A stretch of 64,000 bases of DNA, from positions 13,162,001 to 13,226,000 of the forward strand of contig NW_027488369.1 in NCBI RefSeq assembly GCF_051014445.1, read 5' to 3'. Both the position numbers and the translations under genes were made by a program. The notes beneath the pieces are model-generated. The model saw only the letters and a list, made by a program, of their open reading frames with translations. It was not told where the DNA came from and searched no databases. Shown here in pieces: positions 62,575-64,000 of the stretch (within the stretch, counting starts at the first letter, position 1; each line of letters begins with the position of its first letter). The DNA comes from Colletes latitarsis. Its lineage: Eukaryota > Arthropoda > Insecta > Hymenoptera > Colletidae.

Positions 62575-64000
62575 TGAACAGGTTGCGATTAATATTTTAG
62601 AGGATAACGCCGGTTATGTCTCGGGTAGGTCTGGTATTTGCAATCATCTGGCTCATACTTTCGCGTTTTTCGCATACTTGTTGGCCAGATCCTGGGTTTT
62701 TTCTGTTTTAGATCCCGTAGTAATGAGATTCCACACCGAAACAGTCAATAGAAGCTGGTTCCGATTAGTATTTTAGAGGATAACGCTGGTTATGTATGGG
62801 TTAGTACTTATATTTGCAATCATCTGGCCCATACATTCGCGTTTTTCGCATACTTGTTGGCCAGATCCTGGGCTTTTTCTGGTTTGGATCACGTAGTATT
62901 GTGGTACCACACCGAAACAGTCAATTAAACCTGGTTGCGATTAATATTTTAGAGGATAACGCCGGTTATGTCTGGGTTAGGTCTGGTATTTGCCCTCATC
63001 TGGCTCGTACTTTCGCATTTTTCGCATTGTTGTTGGCCAGATCCTGGCCTTTTTCAGGTTTGGATCACGTAGTAACACGGTACCACACCGAAACAGTCAA
63101 TTATACCTGGTTCGGATTAATATTTTAGAGGATAATGCCGGTTACGTCTCGGTTAGGTCTGGGATTTGTCCTCACATGGCTCGTACTTTCGCGTTTTTCG
63201 CATACTTGTTGGCCAGATCCTGGGCTTTTTCTGGGTTGGATCACGTAGTAATGTGGTACCACACTGTCAATAAAAGCTGGCTGCGATTAATATTTTAGAG
63301 GATAACGCCGGTTATGTCTCGGTTAGGTCTGGGATTTGTCCTCATCTGGCTCGTGCTTTCGCGTTTATCGCATACTTGTTGGCCAGATCCTGGCCTTTTT
63401 CTGGTTTGGATCACGTAGTAATGTGGTACCACACTGAAACAGTCAATAGAAGCTGGTTCCGATTAGTATTTTAGAGGATAACGCTGGTTATGTCTGGATT
63501 AGTTCTGGTATTTGCAATCAACTGGCTCATACTTTCGCGTTTTTCGCATACAGATCCTGGCCTTTTTCTGGTTTGGATCACGTAGTAGCGCGGTACCACA
63601 CCGAAACAGTCAATTAAACCTGGTTGCGATTACTATTTTGGAGGATAACGCCGTATATGTCTCGGTTAGGTCTGGCATTTGTCCTCATCTGGCTCGTACT
63701 TTCGCGTTTTTCGCATACTTGGTGGCCAGATCGTGGGCTTTTTCTGGGTTGGTTCACGTAGTAATGAGGTTCCACACCGAAACAGTCAATTAAACTGGTT
63801 GCGATTAATATTTTAGAGAATAACGCCGGTTAGGTCTCGGGTAGGTCTGGGATTTGTCCTCATCTGGCTCGTACTTTCGCGTTTTTCGCATACTTGTTGG
63901 CCAGATCCTGGCCTTTTTCTGGTTTGGATCCCGTAGTAATGTGGTTCCACACCGAAACATTCAATTAAACCTGGTTGCGATTAATATTTTAGAGGATAAC
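62575..64000 (+). repeat. Right-edge satellite monomers, array continues
   Basis: About eight units in register to the window end, which cuts a unit just after 'gaggataac'. One unit has a 9-bp deletion at 63,550-63,552 ('cgcatacagatcct' for 'cgcatac..ttgttggcc..agatcct'), removing part of the most conserved box and the GGCCAG arm. No array boundary is reached. Confidence 0.88.

Larger units (their letters stand above)
1..64000 (+). repeat. Satellite DNA array, ~176-bp monomer, head to tail
   Basis: The whole window is made of one monomer family repeated in one orientation with no interruption. Anchors recur once per unit: 'ttttagaggataacg', 'tcgcatacttgttggccaga', 'ggtaccacaccgaaacagtc' and 'caattaaacctggttgcga'. 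Unit lengths measured between successive 'gagg' anchors near the left end are 175 (130-304), 176 (305-480), 170 (481-650), 176 (651-826) and 177 (827-1003). Average spacing over long duplications is about 174.6 bp, implying about 366 units. Both window edges fall inside a monomer. No inverted unit, inserted element or unique spacer was seen. The family is not one I recognise. By analogy with other satellites of nucleosome-like length, a centromeric or heterochromatic role is plausible but not shown here. Confidence 0.98.

Noticed and set aside
1..64000. CRISPR array
   Set aside because: The unit is 170-177 bp with similar sequence over its whole length. There are no short identical repeats separated by unique spacers and no cas genes.
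1..64000. CENP-B box
   Set aside because: The core pattern nTTCGnnnnAnnCGGGn was looked for by eye on both strands around the TTCG and CCCG strings of the monomer and does not fit: TTCG is followed by T-runs without the required A, and CCCGTAG lacks the T at the right place.
1..64000. Transposable element or retroelement insertion
   Set aside because: The monomer phase continues through the whole window without a break. No terminal inverted repeats, long terminal repeats, poly-A tail, target duplications or reverse-transcriptase/transposase motifs were seen.
1..64000. A single regular higher-order repeat as in human alpha satellite
   Set aside because: Offsets between near-identical segments are 2, 4, 6, 7, 9, 15, 19, 27, 31-36, 64 and 80-89 monomers, with no period that holds across the window.

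Overview
The window is one uninterrupted head-to-tail satellite DNA array. No protein-coding gene, RNA gene, transposon or unique sequence was found, and both edges cut through a monomer, so the array runs past the window on both sides. The basic monomer is 176 bp, with common 175-bp and 170-bp length classes. Dividing the span between the first and last copy of the anchor 'gaggataac' (130 to 63,992) by the average spacing of about 174.6 bp gives roughly 366 monomers. All monomers read in the same direction.

A tandem array of this size and monomer length suggests a eukaryotic nuclear genome, most likely a centromeric, pericentromeric or other heterochromatic block. I do not recognise the monomer family and cannot name a species. 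No gene, transposon or other taxon-specific sequence is present to help.

The array has no single fixed higher-order unit. It is a mosaic of duplicated multi-monomer blocks. Region by region: 1-11.3 kb uses mainly one linker form (gattaatattttagagg) and contains a 4,732-bp-spaced duplication and a 9-monomer tandem duplication (6.5-9.6 kb). From 11.3 to 28.5 kb new variants appear (attactattttggagg linker, 'cttacaatc' and 'cattattcgc' bodies), together with 4-monomer tandem duplications (14.6-15.8 and 21.3-22.7 kb), a 15-monomer-spaced duplication (15.9-20.2 kb) and a 6-monomer near-identical tandem duplication (26.4-28.5 kb). From 28.5 to 64 kb the new variants dominate and the duplications are larger: a 19-monomer duplication (36.5-42.8 kb), a 6-kb region at 28.45-34.8 kb seen again at 42.4-50.3 kb, and an adjacent further copy at 50.3-56.5 kb. 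The last 8 kb carries smaller duplications of 2 and 9 monomers.

Open frames of about 85-160 codons occur throughout on the + strand, but they are by-products of the repeat. The monomer length is not a multiple of three, most frames begin at TTG rather than ATG, and nearly all end at the TAA inside 'caattaa' of the linker. They are not annotated as genes. The most interesting content is the structure of the array: nested duplications, shared private indels that allow the copies to be ordered in time, and conserved dyad-symmetric boxes in each monomer.
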